Below are positions 35,912-48,567 of a stretch of DNA of 64,000 nt, piece by piece. Under the pieces are notes generated by a model that saw only the letters and a list, made by a program, of their open reading frames with translations, did no database searches and had not been told where the DNA came from. The stretch comes from Chlorops oryzae (taxonomy: Eukaryota > Arthropoda > Insecta > Diptera > Chloropidae). Where the stretch lies: NCBI GenBank assembly GCA_020466095.1, contig CM035806.1, forward strand, positions 97,729,457-97,793,456, given 5' to 3'. Each line of letters opens with the position of its first letter. The stretch's first letter is position 1. A program made the translations under genes and the position numbers.

Positions 35912-37241
35912 TATGTATATCCATACCAACAAAAGATTGGCACACCTTGATTTGGAAAACGCACTGTCATCATTGAATGCTTACTTTAAATACAATAATT
36001 GATGACGCTGCACAGTGGTCTTTATAACGTTTGTGGCGTTAGAAAATTCCGCATGCAAATCGTTTGTAACTGTCTTCGATAAACTTTTTCACCACGATAT
36101 TTCTGTTTTTGACCGCTGTTTATTTTTGTGCGTCTGTCATTCTTAATAAAGTGAATTAATTTCGAAAGCAAATGACAAAACTTTGAATAGGAAATTTTGA
36201 ATTTGGGGGGGTGGGGGTATAATCAATATGTGGCAAAGTTTAGACGTGCTAAGCCCACTTTTCGATGTCATTCGAACGAAAAAAGGACACTACATCGTCA
36301 GGCAAAAAAAATCTAAAAGTGGTGAAAAGGGGGGAAAGGAAGAAAAGTAGAGAGCGAGAGAGAAATGGTGGGAGATATGGATTTAGAGAAGGAGGGAGAG
36401 AGGACGAGAGAGGGATGGTGAGGGAAATGGTGAGGTGGAGAGGGAGGGAGGGAGTGAGAGAGGGATGGAGTGAGAGAGGGAGGGTGGTAGAGAGGGAAAC
36501 AGATAGGAAGGGTTAAGTGTGGCAGTGAATCGAAAAGAAAGAGGTTCAAAAAATAGTTTTCAGAAAGAAAATATTCATTATCTGCAAATATGTATATCGA
36601 ATATCTTAGCTATTTCCATTCTTATGGTAGTTTGAGCAGCCCGAAAATTTTATAAAAATTTGTATTTTTCCACATTTTTTTAGGTTGAAAAAAGTGTATT
36701 TCGTGCAGCCTTGAAAAAAATGAAATACCAAATATTCACTATGCATGGGGTTATTTTGACATCCAAAAGCAATTTTTTTGGGACACACAAAAGAAATGAA
36801 AGATCTGCCATTAAAATTAAGAAGTAGCAGCTCCGTTCCATGTAACAAGTGCCAAAGGCCGTTTCATTTAAAATGCGCCACCCCTTACTTGTTTTCGTTG
36901 CAGAAATTGTGACTCAGACTGACCTCTACGTTTTTCGAGGTACTACATGATATTTTTTTTCTTGTTTTTTCCCCCCAAAGCCTTGAGAATAAAGGATTCG
37001 TTAAACATTCAAACGTGTTGTTACAACTCATTTTTCCGTTGCTTTGGTCGGACTTATTTAAGTTGCCCAACCTACAAGCCTAAAAAAAACAATGTTCAAA
37101 AAATAGGCCATAACTTTTATATTATTAAAGGGGACGCTACTACTTTATACAGAGGAGTTTTACTCCAAAGAATAACCATTCCAACGGTATAAAACTTTCT
37201 ACAATATTTCAACATTTCGCCCAAAATTTATGGACAAAAAC
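35912..37241. other. non-coding, purine-rich tract
   Basis: 36325-36500 is a GGGA/GAGA-rich one-strand purine tract, which creates a spurious open frame on each strand. Otherwise AT-rich with nothing recognised. Confidence 0.5.
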
Positions 37242-37341
37242 NNNNNNNNNNNNNNNNNNNNNNNNNNNNNNNNNNNNNNNNNNNNNNNNNNNNNNNNNNN
37301 NNNNNNNNNNNNNNNNNNNNNNNNNNNNNNNNNNNNNNNNN
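37242..37341. other. assembly gap, 100 N
   Basis: Exactly 100 N bases, the usual placeholder for a join of unknown length. Order and distance across it are not guaranteed. Confidence 0.99.
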
Positions 37342-37561
37342 TGAGAAAATAAAGATTTTACCAAAATTTGTATGCTTAAAAAATTAAAAAAAAGATTCTA
37401 TAGGAATTTCTTGAAAGAGCTTGTGCGTGACGTTTTGGAAGGCGCAATGAAAGCAACTCTATTTATTTGGTTGGCAACTTACTTTCTGTTTTCCCGTAAT
37501 ATTTACCTTGAAATTTACTTGCCTGTTTTATTCTCCATTTTTCCACATATTCTTTTCTATT

Positions 37562-37628
37562 TGACAGGGTTCGAACTCGGACCTTCCAGATTACAAGTCT
37601 AGCACACTTCAACTACGCCATCGCGTGA
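37562..37628 (-). other. tRNA-like sequence (Thr-TGT-like)
   Basis: Minus strand: A-box-like GATGGCGTAGTTGAAGTG, anticodon arm CTAGA-CTTGTAA-TCTGG with TGT in anticodon position, and B-box GAGTTCGAACCC. The T stem and acceptor stem pair poorly, so a tRNA pseudogene or SINE head is more likely than a working tRNA gene. Confidence 0.45.
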
Positions 37629-38149
37629 TATGATTTGAGCTTGCTAGTTTTATTATATCAATATAAGTGGGAAACAGTAGAAACTATTAGATTGACAGTA
37701 GAACTTATTGTATTTTACGTAGATTCTATGATATTTTTCTACGTCTTCCTATCGTAGAAACAACGATGCCAAATTTTTTCAGTGTACGTTGCGCAAACGA
37801 CACGAGCAAAACAGAAGCTTCGACAAAAAAGCATGCAGAAAGCTGTTGGCTTGGATTTTGTTTGAGCTCGACAAATTTGTTGGCGTTGGTGTGGGCTATG
37901 TCGAAAAGCGTTTTTTGGCTGTTCGTCAAAAAAACGTTTTGTTGGCTTTGGTGTGTTTTCAACCTTATGGGACATACGACAGTCGTTTTCTGAGGCGACG
38001 ATGTATCGCGTATGATTAATCCACATTAATCATACGCAGTGCGGTAAAATATTGGCATTTTGGCAATCTTAAGCCATTACAGGCACTTTTCCTGTGTAAG
38101 TTTGTTCTGCATCTTTTATCTCCAATTCCATAACAAGTACCATGTCCAT

Positions 38150-39623
38150 TAGGCTGTCCCGAAAAATATTTTTTTTGAGCTACAGATTCGCCTCCGGTGT
38201 CAAAACCTGCGTAATTTTTCACAGATAACGAAACAGGTACAAAAAGTTCATTTAAATGTCATCTTGAGGGCTCTACCTCTCTTTGAAGTTTTCAATTTTT
38301 TTCGTTTTTTTTCCGTCTTTTTATGATAACTCCCCAGAAGTCACCCCTACAGACATATAATGTATGACCAACTTCCATTATTTTTTTAACCCAAACATTT
38401 TTTGAACAAACTTTCGCCATATCCCCGCTCCTTGAGGGGGTTCCCATACAAAAATATTTTTTTTATGAATTTTCCCCCCACCGTCCTAACTATCCCCAGG
38501 GTCCCCTAGAGGGGTAAAATATATGACCGACCCCCATTAACTTTGTCCCCCTAACATTTTGTTCCGACCATACTGACCCTCTATCTCCCCTCCTTAGGGG
38601 GGCACCCATACAAAACTACACTAATTTTTATCACAATTTCATACAAAATGGCTGTCACTACAGTCCAAACCCCTCCTAGGGGGATGATATATATCACCGA
38701 CCCCCATTATTTTTTTACCCCAAACATTTTTTGGTATGTTTTAATAATATGTTATAATTATTACCTTTTTTTAAAACTGAATTTTGGGTTCCATACCCCT
38801 AACTGGCCAAATAATGACCCTAGTAGAAAAAAAATAAATTTTCTAGTCAAATGCCCAAAAAACTCAATCTATGACGAGTTTTTTGAGGCTATAACCCATT
38901 AAAATCGGTTAGTGGTTTCTATTCATAAAATTAATTCAAAACAAATATTTTTGAAAGCATTATTCACTGTTTTCACGTTCCTTTCTTGAGTCTTTCCATG
39001 CATACAGACCGAGAGAGACATGCGGGTAGGTATGTTTGAAGAAAATGTTTGGGGTAAAAAAAATAATGGGGGTCGGTGATATATATCATCCCCCTAGGAG
39101 GGGTTTGACTGTAGTGACAGCCATTTTGTATGAAATTGTGATAAAATTAGTGTAGTTTTGTATGGGTGCCCCCCTAAGGAGGGAGATAGAGGGTCAGTAT
39201 GGTCGGACAAAATGTTAGGGGGGACAAAGTTAATGGGGGTCGGTCATATATTTTACCCCTCTAGGGGGACCCTGGGGATAGTTAGGACGGTGGGGGGAAA
39301 ATTCATAAAAAAAATATTTTTGTATGGGAACCCCCTCAAGGAGCGGGGATATGGCGAAAGTTTGTTCAAAAAAATGTTTGGGTTAAAAAAATAATGGAAG
39401 TTGGTCATACATTATATGTCTGTAGGGGTGACTTCTGGGGAGTTATCATAAAAAGACGGAAAAAAAAAACGAAAAAATTGAAAACTTCAAAGAGAGGTAG
39501 AGCCCTCAAGATGACATTTAAATGAACTTTTTGTACCTGTTTCGTTATCTGTGAAAAATTACGCAGGTTTTGACACCGGAGGCGAATCTGTAGCTCAAAA
39601 AAAATATTTTTCGGGACAACCTA
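38150..39623. mobile_element. large foldback hAT-like element
   Basis: 1,474 bases bounded by a perfect 8-bp duplication ATGTCCAT (38142-38149, 39624-39631). TIRs TAGGCTGTCCCGAAAAATA / TAGGTTGTCCCGAAAAATA run on into nearly perfect inverted arms of about 590 bases (38150-38733, 39043-39623) around a 310-base unique centre. The arms hold the CCGACCCCCATTA motif repeatedly. No transposase frame. Confidence 0.85.
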
Positions 39624-39927
39624 ATGTCCATGCTATTTAAAATGTGAAGTGTCTTTTTGTCTACTTCCGCTTTTTATAAAAATTTATAATAAATCATCAA
39701 CGTATTTAACTTAAATGCACGATTGCATGTTTAAATTTTCAGTAGCACCCTCCATAAGTCTCCCTATGAATTTGTCAGCCCCGATGCTTTGATGCTGGGG
39801 ATTCTATTGATGTCTCTCTTCTATTTGTCTCCGCTCATTCCGATATCTTGATCATGTTTTTTTTTTTCATGCAAAAATCATGGAATTTATAATTTTTTTT
39901 TTGCGATGCGCCAGCGAAGCATATCGC

Positions 39928-40410
39928 CGGCTTAATGTGTACACCTGCTAACTAACAATTTCAAAACTTTACAGGGTAAACAAAAAACATTTTTTTTTTT
40001 CTCAAGACTTAAAGCTTAGAACGGAGACCCAAAATATGGTTGATTTATTTTCTTACTATATGAATTCTCTTCTAAATTAGATTCTGTGCACCATGCAAAA
40101 GCTACGTTGGACTCACTTGTTGGTGTTAGCTGTGAACCTTGACCACAGTTGGACCTAGCAGTTTTACTCATCACCAATTTCCCCGTATTTAAATTTTTTT
40201 TTACGGTTTTTTAATATTGCATCTTCATATCTTATGAACTAACAATAAGTTAATGAATCTAAAAATAAAAAAAAATAAAAAAAAAAAAAAAAAAAAAATT
40301 GAAATTAAAAAAATTTTTTGCCTGACGATGCAGTGTGTTTTTTTTTCGAATGACATCGTAAAGTCAGAATCGGTTAAAAGTGAACTTAGTAGGTTTACAC
40401 TTTAAGCCGC
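39928..40410 (-). mobile_element. TIR element, GGCTTAAAGTGTAAACCTGC family (copy 2)
   Basis: Ends CCGGCTTAATGTGTACACC and GGTTTACACTTTAAGCCG; internal blocks are in reverse order to 30441-30765. Contains a long A/T run at 40265-40300. Confidence 0.6.
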
Positions 40411-40824
40411 CTATATCTGTTATCCAATATGATTATAAGGCTTTTCTCCTCGTACGCTGGCTACTGCCACCGTAAATATGGACATCTCCGCCCGCAGTAT
40501 TTTTTCGTACGTTCGCGACCGTATTTTTAGGGCCATCACGTGAGAACTTAAACTAATAGGAACCCATCTTCTGCACAACATGTAAAGCTAAGAAAATACT
40601 ATCAAATTACAATGAAAACTAGAAGGAAAATGTTTGAAAATGTGATCGTCAACGTTAAAAAAAAAAATACTGGGGGCGGAAATGCCCATATGCTATTTCT
40701 TTTCATCTTCAGCTTTATGGAACTTTAGGCGCTGAAAGCAGAATCTTTTGTCAAGTTTTAAAATATACCCATCAAATTTTAATAGCAGTTGTAAAAAGTT
40801 AAATTTATTGAGGAGCATATACAT

Positions 40825-43311
40825 TAGGGTGTCCCAAAAAAAATTTTTTTTTCGAATTTAATCGTCATTTTGAGTCTATTTAATATTGATTGGCTATCAT
40901 ATAGGCAATTAATTTTCAAATGAAAGCCTGGAAGTATGCAACGTGTTTTTTTTATAATGTTTTGGAAAATATTACGGGACATAGCTTTGGAACTATAAGA
41001 TTAAATCCTAATTTCCTTTAACAAATTACAAAGGAATTCGTACTCTTTGAAATTGCATCATTACTTTCAACCATTTTCATATAAAATTAAGAAATTTCGG
41101 GGCCTTCTATTTTTGACGCCCGATTTTGTTCGTAAAAATGTCTACTAAAGATGCCTAAATAGCCTATAAAGTTGGTATATTTTGCAGTTTATGTAACTGA
41201 GAACAAATATTGTATACTAGGGTGGGTCGTTCTTATATGAAAAAAAAAAAAAGTTGTATGATCGCGTTGGAATAGTAAAATTATGTTTCCTTATGTATAA
41301 AAAATAATTTTGTGTAAAAAAAAATTCAAAATAAGCTGCATCTTCATACCGCGCAAGCGGATTGAAAGTTGGAAAAAAAATTTATATGAGATTTTTCCGA
41401 CTTCAATGATAAAATTTAGAATTTCTCAGCTTTAATCTCATTTTTTAAATACATTATGTTCCCAGATATTTTTGGTCATAAAACTATCTTTCAAAGGAAA
41501 GCAACGAAACTACGATCGACCAAAATTTTACGGAGATATGGTCGAAGAAACTCAGACCTGAGGAAATTGCTCCAAGACACGCCAAAAATGTGTTCGAACC
41601 TATCAATTTTGTAACCATTTGGAAGAAGGCATATTGCCATTTCAAAAAAATCTTCCTTGAAGAAAATCGGTTATTTCATAAGGTTGTTATAACAATTTAT
41701 ATATTTATCTATTTATCGGTTTCATTTCAGAACGTGCGCTGAAAAAAAAGTCCATGAAAGTTTAAAATCCTTCTAATTGAGCTCGAACAGGAAAAAAACA
41801 ACGCTCAATTACGATTATAGAATTTTGAAATCGGTTCACAGAAACCAAAGTTACACGGCTTTGAAATTGGACAATTTATTATTTTTTAAGTCCTGTGTTA
41901 GTTTAAAAAAAATGCCGAAAAGTATACTACATTTTTTTATATTCGATAATGAGCTCATGTTTGGGAAAAATATATAGCAAAGTCATACCCGACAAACTCT
42001 GTGTCGAGGGTATATGGCATTTTTTCGTCCGTACTCGAGATAGACTTAAAAAAAATTTATATAGAAATGGTTAGTATCACCAGAAAATTCCACATATTCA
42101 ATTTGCAGTTTTTTTTTAGTTTGCGGTTTGTTCTTGTTCATAGCTCCCAAAATCTCCATACCAAATTTAGTCAAGATTGCTCAACTCCTTCGATAAGAAA
42201 ACTGTAACAGACCGATATGGCTAAATGGAATTTCCTGGTGATACTAACCATTTCTATATAATTTTTTTTTAAGTCTATCTCGAGTACGGACGAAAAAATG
42301 CCATATACCCTCGACACAGAGTTTGTCGGGTATGACTTTGCTATATATTTTTCCCAAACATGAGCTCATTATCGAATATAAAAAAATGTAGTATACTTTT
42401 CGGCATTTTTTTTTGACTAACACAGGACTTAAAAAATAATAAATTGTTCAATTTCAAAGCCGTGTAACTTTGGTTTCTGTGAACCGATTTCAAAATTCTA
42501 TAATCGTAATTGAGCGTTGTTTTTTCCTGTTCGAGCTCAATTAGAAGGATTTTAAACTTTTATGGACTTTTTTTTCAGCGCACGTTCTGAAATGAAACCG
42601 ATAAATAGATAAATATATAAATTGTTATAACAACCTTATGAAATAACCGATTTTCTTCAAGGAAGATTTTTTTGAAATGGCAATACGCCTTCTTCCAAAT
42701 GGTTACAAAATTGATAGGTTCGAACACATTTTTGGCGTGTCTTGGAGCAATTTCCTCAGGTCTGAGTTTCTTCGACCATATCTCCGTAAAATTTCGGTCG
42801 ATCGTAGTTTCGTTGCTTTCCTTTGAAAGATAGTTTTATGACCAAAAATATCTGGGAACATAATGTATTTAAAAAATGAGATTAAAGCTGAGAAATTCTA
42901 AATTTTATCATTGAAGTCGGAAAAATCTCATATAAATTTTTTTTCCAACTTTCAATCCGCTTGCGCGGTATGAAGATGCAGCTTATTTTGAATTTTTTTT
43001 TTACACAAAATTATTTTTTATACATAAGGAAACATAATTTTACTATTCCAACGCGATCATAGAACTTTCGTAAAAACGACCCAGCCTATTGTATACTTTT
43101 CCACCGACTTATACCTAAAAATCCTGAAAAGCATTGCTTATGAAGAAGCTATCTCCAAAAATTTGGAAATGTGGGTCTTTTGAGGAAAATCCGCTGAGCG
43201 CAGCCTCTAAACCTTTTAGGAAAAATCTGAAAAAATTCTCAAAAATACTTTGACCCATAGGCTTTCGAAAAAACCACGTTCCAAAAAAAATGTTTTTTTT
43301 GGGACACCCTA
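40825..43311. mobile_element. outer hAT-like element hosting a foldback
   Basis: Ends TAGGGTGTCCCAAAAAAAA on both sides (inverted), flanked by a perfect 8-bp duplication ATATACAT (40817-40824, 43312-43319). The interior is interrupted by the element at 41218-43088; without that and its duplication the outer element is about 608 bases. Confidence 0.85.
41218..43088. mobile_element. 1.87-kb foldback hAT-like element nested in 40825-43311
   Basis: Perfect 8-bp duplication TTGTATAC (41210-41217, 43089-43096). TIRs TAGGGTGGGTCGTT / TAGGCTGGGTCGTT continue as arms of about 870 bases (41218-42093 and 42226-43088) that are inverse copies with few differences, around a 132-base centre. The inner arm ends and the loop are made of Helentron-like sequence (TACCCGACAAACTCTG..., GCTCAACTCCTTCGATAAG). 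Confidence 0.88.
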
Positions 43312-43433
43312 ATATACATAGGTCTTAGAAGTTTTTTTATACCCATCGTAATCAGGGCAGGAGGGCCGGCATTTCATTCATTGTTCCCCCATTGTTCGCT
43401 GGGCGCCGAAATGTCTCGCTACGTCACTGCACA

Positions 43434-43790
43434 GGGGTATATCGGGTACCAAGTATGATCCATATTCACGCCCATAAATTAATTTAATATGTTTTGAGTA
43501 AAACGGTTATAACTCGAAAACCACTCAATACATATCTTTGATGTTTGGAACACTAGAAAATTACTAAAAGAGAGGTATCCCGGAAAAAAGTGGGCTTCGT
43601 CCTCCTACAGCCACGAACGTGTTACGTCTATTTCCACGCCCTCAAATGCAGATTTTTCGTAATTTCCGAAGTAAAAGGCGTATAAGCTTCAAATTCGAAA
43701 AATTGGTTGACCAAGAAAAATTGGAGGTGGAGGTGTTGGAGGAAAATTTACGTAGTCCGCCAACTGTCACGCCCATAAACACTGATTTGT
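43434..43790 (-). repeat. dispersed repeat with CACGCCCA motifs
   Basis: Inverse of part of 57495-57985: shared blocks GGTTATAACTCGAAAACCACTC, broken by small changes, TTGGTTGACCAAG and CACGCCCATAAA. Family not named. Confidence 0.45.
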
Positions 43791-44496
43791 TATAACTTCT
43801 GTACGGAAAGGAGAAACATAACGCGCCAATATCGCTGGGACGCTAGGTACACCAAAGTCAGGATTGACCGACCCTGGTGTAAAGTTAATGTTCGACAGCT
43901 TGATCTCCAGCTTGTAATGGCCGTTAGAAAAGCCGCACACATTCCACTATGCTCGTAATAACCTTGGGCTTTAGTTACGTCTCGTTTCGACCACAATCCT
44001 GGATATTTCAAACTTACATTACAGGGTACCTACAATAATTTAAAACAACTCTGATTTCGTTTCGCCAAATGAACGAGCTTGTTACTTCCTTCGCATTTCG
44101 TGTAATAGTAGTGGGACTCGTGCAGCTTCACAAATTGTGCGAAATGAGAAATTTGTCACACAACTGTCAAAATTTATATGAAAATTTACGATGGGAAAAG
44201 CTGCGAAGGCATTTGCGAAACTGCATGAGTACCACTAGTGAAGAGCATTTTAGCAAGTAACCGGCGAATATTGGAAGTGCAGGGTTGCAGGCGAATTTTT
44301 TGCCTTTAATGCGCATTGAGATCAGTGCTGTCGAAATGATACTATAGTAGTTTTTTTGCTCCTTTTTGTCTTGCCGTACTACTTTACTACTCCTTTCGCT
44401 AACGTACTACTAAATGGTTGTAAATAAATTTTATTATAGCTTCTTTGTGCGGCGAAAAATTAACAGTCGGGCAAGCCTATTATTAATATAATATAT

Positions 44497-44533
<37 letters not shown>

Positions 44534-45602
44534 TACTATAAGCAACAAGAACATTCCAATAAAAGTGAAAAGATTTAAAAAAACCTTCTTGGCTTACGAG
44601 TTTTCGAGGTTTTTAAACTAACCTAGTTAGTTTTTTCTTCTTCTATTGCTTAAAAGAAACTCCTTTTATTTTATAAAAACTACTATTTTAAAAACGTTTT
44701 GCTACTTTCTCAGTTACGAAAACGACAGCACTGATTGAGACATGTACATGTCAATTTTTTTATCCAACGTAAATACAAGAGTAGCTGATTACATCTCTAT
44801 TTTCGGAGACTTTCAGAGTGTAGAATTTTGGCAAACTGTGAGAATTTAAAAAAATCAAATATAGTCGTATCTCTCACATTTTACGAGGTTGGCTCTAATT
44901 AGCTTATTTGCCTAGAATGTGCAAGCTTTAAATATCTGAGCATAGAGCATAGTTCAGGGACCGGTAAAAAATAATCGAGTCTTTGATTTTTCGACTATCT
45001 TCCACTCCATAATTCGTAATTCTCGATTATGAAATAAAAAAGATTCACAAATTGACAATATTGTAATATTTATTAAATTAAAAATTTTGTTAATTGAAAA
45101 ATCAAGATATGCGGACTATGGATGGCCGGATGATAAAAATAAGTTTTCTTTCGCTATCGCAATAGCATGCACTATAGAAGAAAAAGGGTCATCTTATAGG
45201 GAAAATCATTGACATTCTGGACGTTTATTGTGTATTTTCGCAAGAACTATGTCACTACTTCGGCATTACTGCTAACTTTTCCTGCTGGGATGCTGTTGAG
45301 AAAGCATTAAATAGTGAACCCTGTGCAATAGAATAGAAAGAATGCCAATTAAAAAAAAAAATCTGTAGATCTCGTATGGAGTGGAGAAGTTTAAGCATTG
45401 TCAATGACACTGTTTCAGCTTTTTCCTCAATGCGATGAATAAATACCTTTGATCGTTTGTGTTTTATTCGCATAATTTAATTTGAAACGGTGGGAATGTT
45501 ACACAGCCTTCTGGCAAATATTCCGAACAACAGCTTTGAATGATGATCAGTGGGATGAAGACATTTCCTGTTGGGCTGTAACTACTTCAATATGTTCCAC
45601 AT
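43791..45602. other. non-coding, with an (AT)n tract
   Basis: An (AT)n microsatellite lies at 44485-44533. Short open frames at 43790-44011 and 44069-44260 are not recognisable. Confidence 0.45.
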
Positions 45603-46205
45603 TAAGGTGATGACTTTTAGTGTTTTTTTCTCCAAAAAAATTTCCTGTATTATAGTACGATGAACTTTTATTAAAGATGCCATAAAACACTAATTTTAAG
45701 GTTATTTGATAAAAAAAAATGTCACGCACCAAGTCATTTGAAAAATTTAATTTTTGATTTTTTTTCCAAATTTTTTATGTTACTGTAAGCAGAGTCGCTC
45801 CTAGAGGGGTCAAATGTAAGACCAACTACCATTATTTTTTTACTCCCAATAATTTTCTCCAAAACAAACCTTCCCCCTATCTCCACTCCTTAAGGGGGCT
45901 CCCATACAAAAGTAATTTTTTATATGAATTTTCCCCCCACTGTCCTAACTAGCCCCAGAGTGCCCCTAGAGGAGTCAAATGTTTGACCGACCCCCATTTA
46001 CTTTGTCTCATTAACATTTTTTCCCAACATACTGACCCCCTATCTCCCCTCCTTAGGGGGTCACCCATACAAAATTACCTTAATTTTATCACAATTTCAT
46101 ACAAAATGGCCAAATAACCTTAAAATTAGTATTTTATGAAGTCTTTAATAAAAGTTCATCGTACTATGATACAGGAAAAGAGTTTCAAAAAAAGTCATCA
46201 CCCTA
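45603..46205. mobile_element. TIR element related to the 38150 foldback
   Basis: Ends TAAGGTGATGACTTTT and (inverted) TAGGGTGATGACTTTTTTT, followed by further inverted repeats (AACCTTAAAATTAGT, AAGTTCATCGTA). The middle shares the CGACCCCCATT...ACTTTGTC block with 38150-39623. An exact TSD is not clear (ttccacat versus atgttcat). Confidence 0.6.
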
Positions 46206-47083
46206 ATGTTCATACATATATACCTACATATACGCTACGATGTGTTGATGTGCAATTTTTATTGAAGTGAAATCACATGTTTGGAGAATCTTTCATTGCA
46301 CCCATTCAACAAAAAAATACTCATTCAATAAATTCTGAAAACACTTGATATTTTGCTGATAAAACTTGTTCTTGACGGGCTTTTAAAAAAAAATTTTTTT
46401 TCACACACATGCAAGTCGGAAAGCATTAAACAATTAAACTATGAAAGAACATAATTTTGGCTAAAACTTAATCTAATATACCCACAATATACGAAATTTA
46501 CTTATCAATGAATTTTTGCTTTCAGCTCGTGCCCTTTGACAGTGACGTAAGTGATTTTTATTTAAAAAAAATTCATTTTTATAAATTGAGAATGCATTAA
46601 TAGGTTTAATGATTATATAATAACACTATTTTACAAATAACTTTTTTTGTGTCAGGACATCTAAATGGACTTTTTTTTTAAGAATCTGGCCTTCTTCGCA
46701 CGCAAAAAAAAATTTCAAAAAAACCTTTCTAGAGGCATTTTTTATATATGGGTATTTCCAGAAAAAAGTAAACATTTTGTCACGTCCGAACATATCTAAT
46801 TGCCTTTCTGATCGGCATAAAATGTTCATAAGTATTAAATTCCGGAAGAGCTGCACGATAATAGTTAGAAACAAAATTACCATTTTCCATATTCTTCAAT
46901 TCGGGACTTAAAAATTTAAGTTAAAATTGATAAAGTAACTGTCACGTCACGTTTGGAAATACCCATTTGTATTAGGGTGGTCCTTATTTTAAAAAAATTT
47001 CCTTTTTTCGCGCGACACCCCGTCATTTTAATATATACCACGAGAAAATATTTCTGTTTTTTTTTTCAAATTTTTTAAATGAC
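46206..47083. other. no recognised feature
   Basis: AT-rich non-coding DNA. A TTAGGGTGGTCC motif at 46974 resembles the left end of the TAGGGTG elements but no partner end was found. Confidence 0.35.
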
Positions 47084-47192
47084 ATTGTAACGATCTTTTC
47101 TCAGCCGGGGTATCACTCAGTCAATCCAGGGTTCGTTACAAGACCAGAAACTGTGGTTTTCTTTGGTGAGCGATTTCCTGATTAATCGCTAG

Positions 47193-47212
47193 GTCCCTGC
47201 TCGGGCGCCACT
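47193..47212 (-). other. possible LTR-retrotransposon primer-binding site
   Basis: The minus strand reads TGGCGCCCGAGCAGGGAC, one base from the classic tRNA-Lys-type primer-binding site, two bases after ...CGTTACA. A 3' LTR-like boundary (plus strand TGTAACGATCG from 47213) would precede it. TGTAACGATC...CGTTACA also brackets 47084-47141. No gag or pol was seen. Confidence 0.45.
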
Positions 47213-48250
47213 TGTAACGATCGATTTAGGGATCGCTACCAGCGGTCAAAGTTCTCCAAATAAACTCAATACATGAAATTGTTAGTTTCATATAAAATAT
47301 TTAAAATTTACACAAGCTCGCTATCTGTGATCATAGGACAATCAATTGTGTAAGTCTATGCTAAATCTGACCCTCGTCGTCTTCACCGTTGCAGAGATAT
47401 AAGGAGTTTTATCCATTGCTCGATTTCAGATTGCTCCAAATAGATGAAAATGTCATTACTCCTGCGTTGCCCCATTTCGGATTGCTCGTTAAAACTCCGA
47501 ATGGATGAAAATGTCATTACACCTTCACTGCTCGATTTAAGCATTTTTCCTAAATTTTTTACTGGGTCTTGTTCGAAGATAAAAAAAACATGTTTGTTTG
47601 GATAAGTCTTATAAAAGGAATTTAAATTTTTTAGTTTCAGTGGTTTGGCTCGAAACATGAAACGGCAGTGGAGTCCGTCAAAAATCGAAAGGGAGAGTTT
47701 CACAAAATTCAGGAAAACATGTCATTTTGTTGGGTAAAGTACGCCCAAAGCTTTGAACTCAAAATAGCACCATAGCAATGATTTAAGCGTGAATTTTTAT
47801 ATCCAGACGCTCTCTTCACTTTTCGAAACGGCGTGAACTTGAAAGCTAAAGCGTCAAATTCAAGGGCGCCCGAGCTGTGTATCGTCAATTGTCGCAATCG
47901 CTAAATCCATGCAGTATGTCCAAAAATTCGTGAGCTGAATTTTTAAAATGTTAACAGCTCAGTAAAACAGTTGATTATGAATGAACTTACCAGAGTTTTC
48001 TATAAAGAAAAGCGCAACAAAAAATACTTTTTTAAATTCGGCGTCAAGATAGAAACCTAACATAGTGGGTGAAATAATTTCTAACAGGGTCAATATAAGA
48101 AGAATCCCAATAAAATTCCATTTATCGTGACCATCCACAAACGAATGATTTCACTGTATCTACCTATACCAGTGGTTGGCAAATACTTTTTCCTAGGGTA
48201 CCAAAAAATGGTTCAGGAAGTTTTGCGGCACATACATATCGCTCATTTAA

Positions 48251-48567
48251 GGCTCAGTTACTCTTGATTGAACGTAACTTAACTTTACTTATTTAATCAG
48301 CTGAGTTGATATGTTTAGTTCATTTTATATGGGATCAGTCACTGAAAACTTAATTTGACTTAACCCGGTAGCGCCTAGCGATGCTATATGGCATCACTGA
48401 AATGGTTCGTTTTCTGTCATTCCCATACCTGAACCTGTTCAAATTTTATTTAATTTTTTATTTTTTTTTTTTTTTAATTCAGGCGCTACCGGGTTAAGAT
48501 AAGAATCTGTGGAAAACAGATTTCACTAAGTTAAGTTAAGTTACGTTCAATCAAGAGTAACTGAGCC
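48251..48567. mobile_element. TIR element, GGCTCAGTTACTCTTGATTG ends
   Basis: Perfect inverted ends of more than 30 bases, flanked by TTTAA on both sides (5-base duplication). Contains another small element at 48364-48493. Confidence 0.75.
48364..48493. mobile_element. piggyBac-like miniature element (nested)
   Basis: 130 bases with ends CCCGGTAGCGCCT / AGGCGCTACCGGG and TTAA on both sides (48360-48363, 48494-48497). A TTAA target plus CCC ends is the piggyBac signature. No transposase. Confidence 0.65.

Noticed and set aside
36265..36549. Arg/Glu-rich and Pro/Ser-rich open frames on opposite strands
   Set aside because: Produced by a one-strand purine tract; low-complexity composition, not a gene.
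43790..44260. open frames on both strands near 43.8-44.3 kb
   Set aside because: Overlapping frames without any family I recognise; adjacent to a dispersed repeat.
47383..47703. 106-codon minus-strand frame beside the putative primer-binding site
   Set aside because: No gag, protease or polymerase motif; it contains an internal duplicated segment and is probably LTR sequence.
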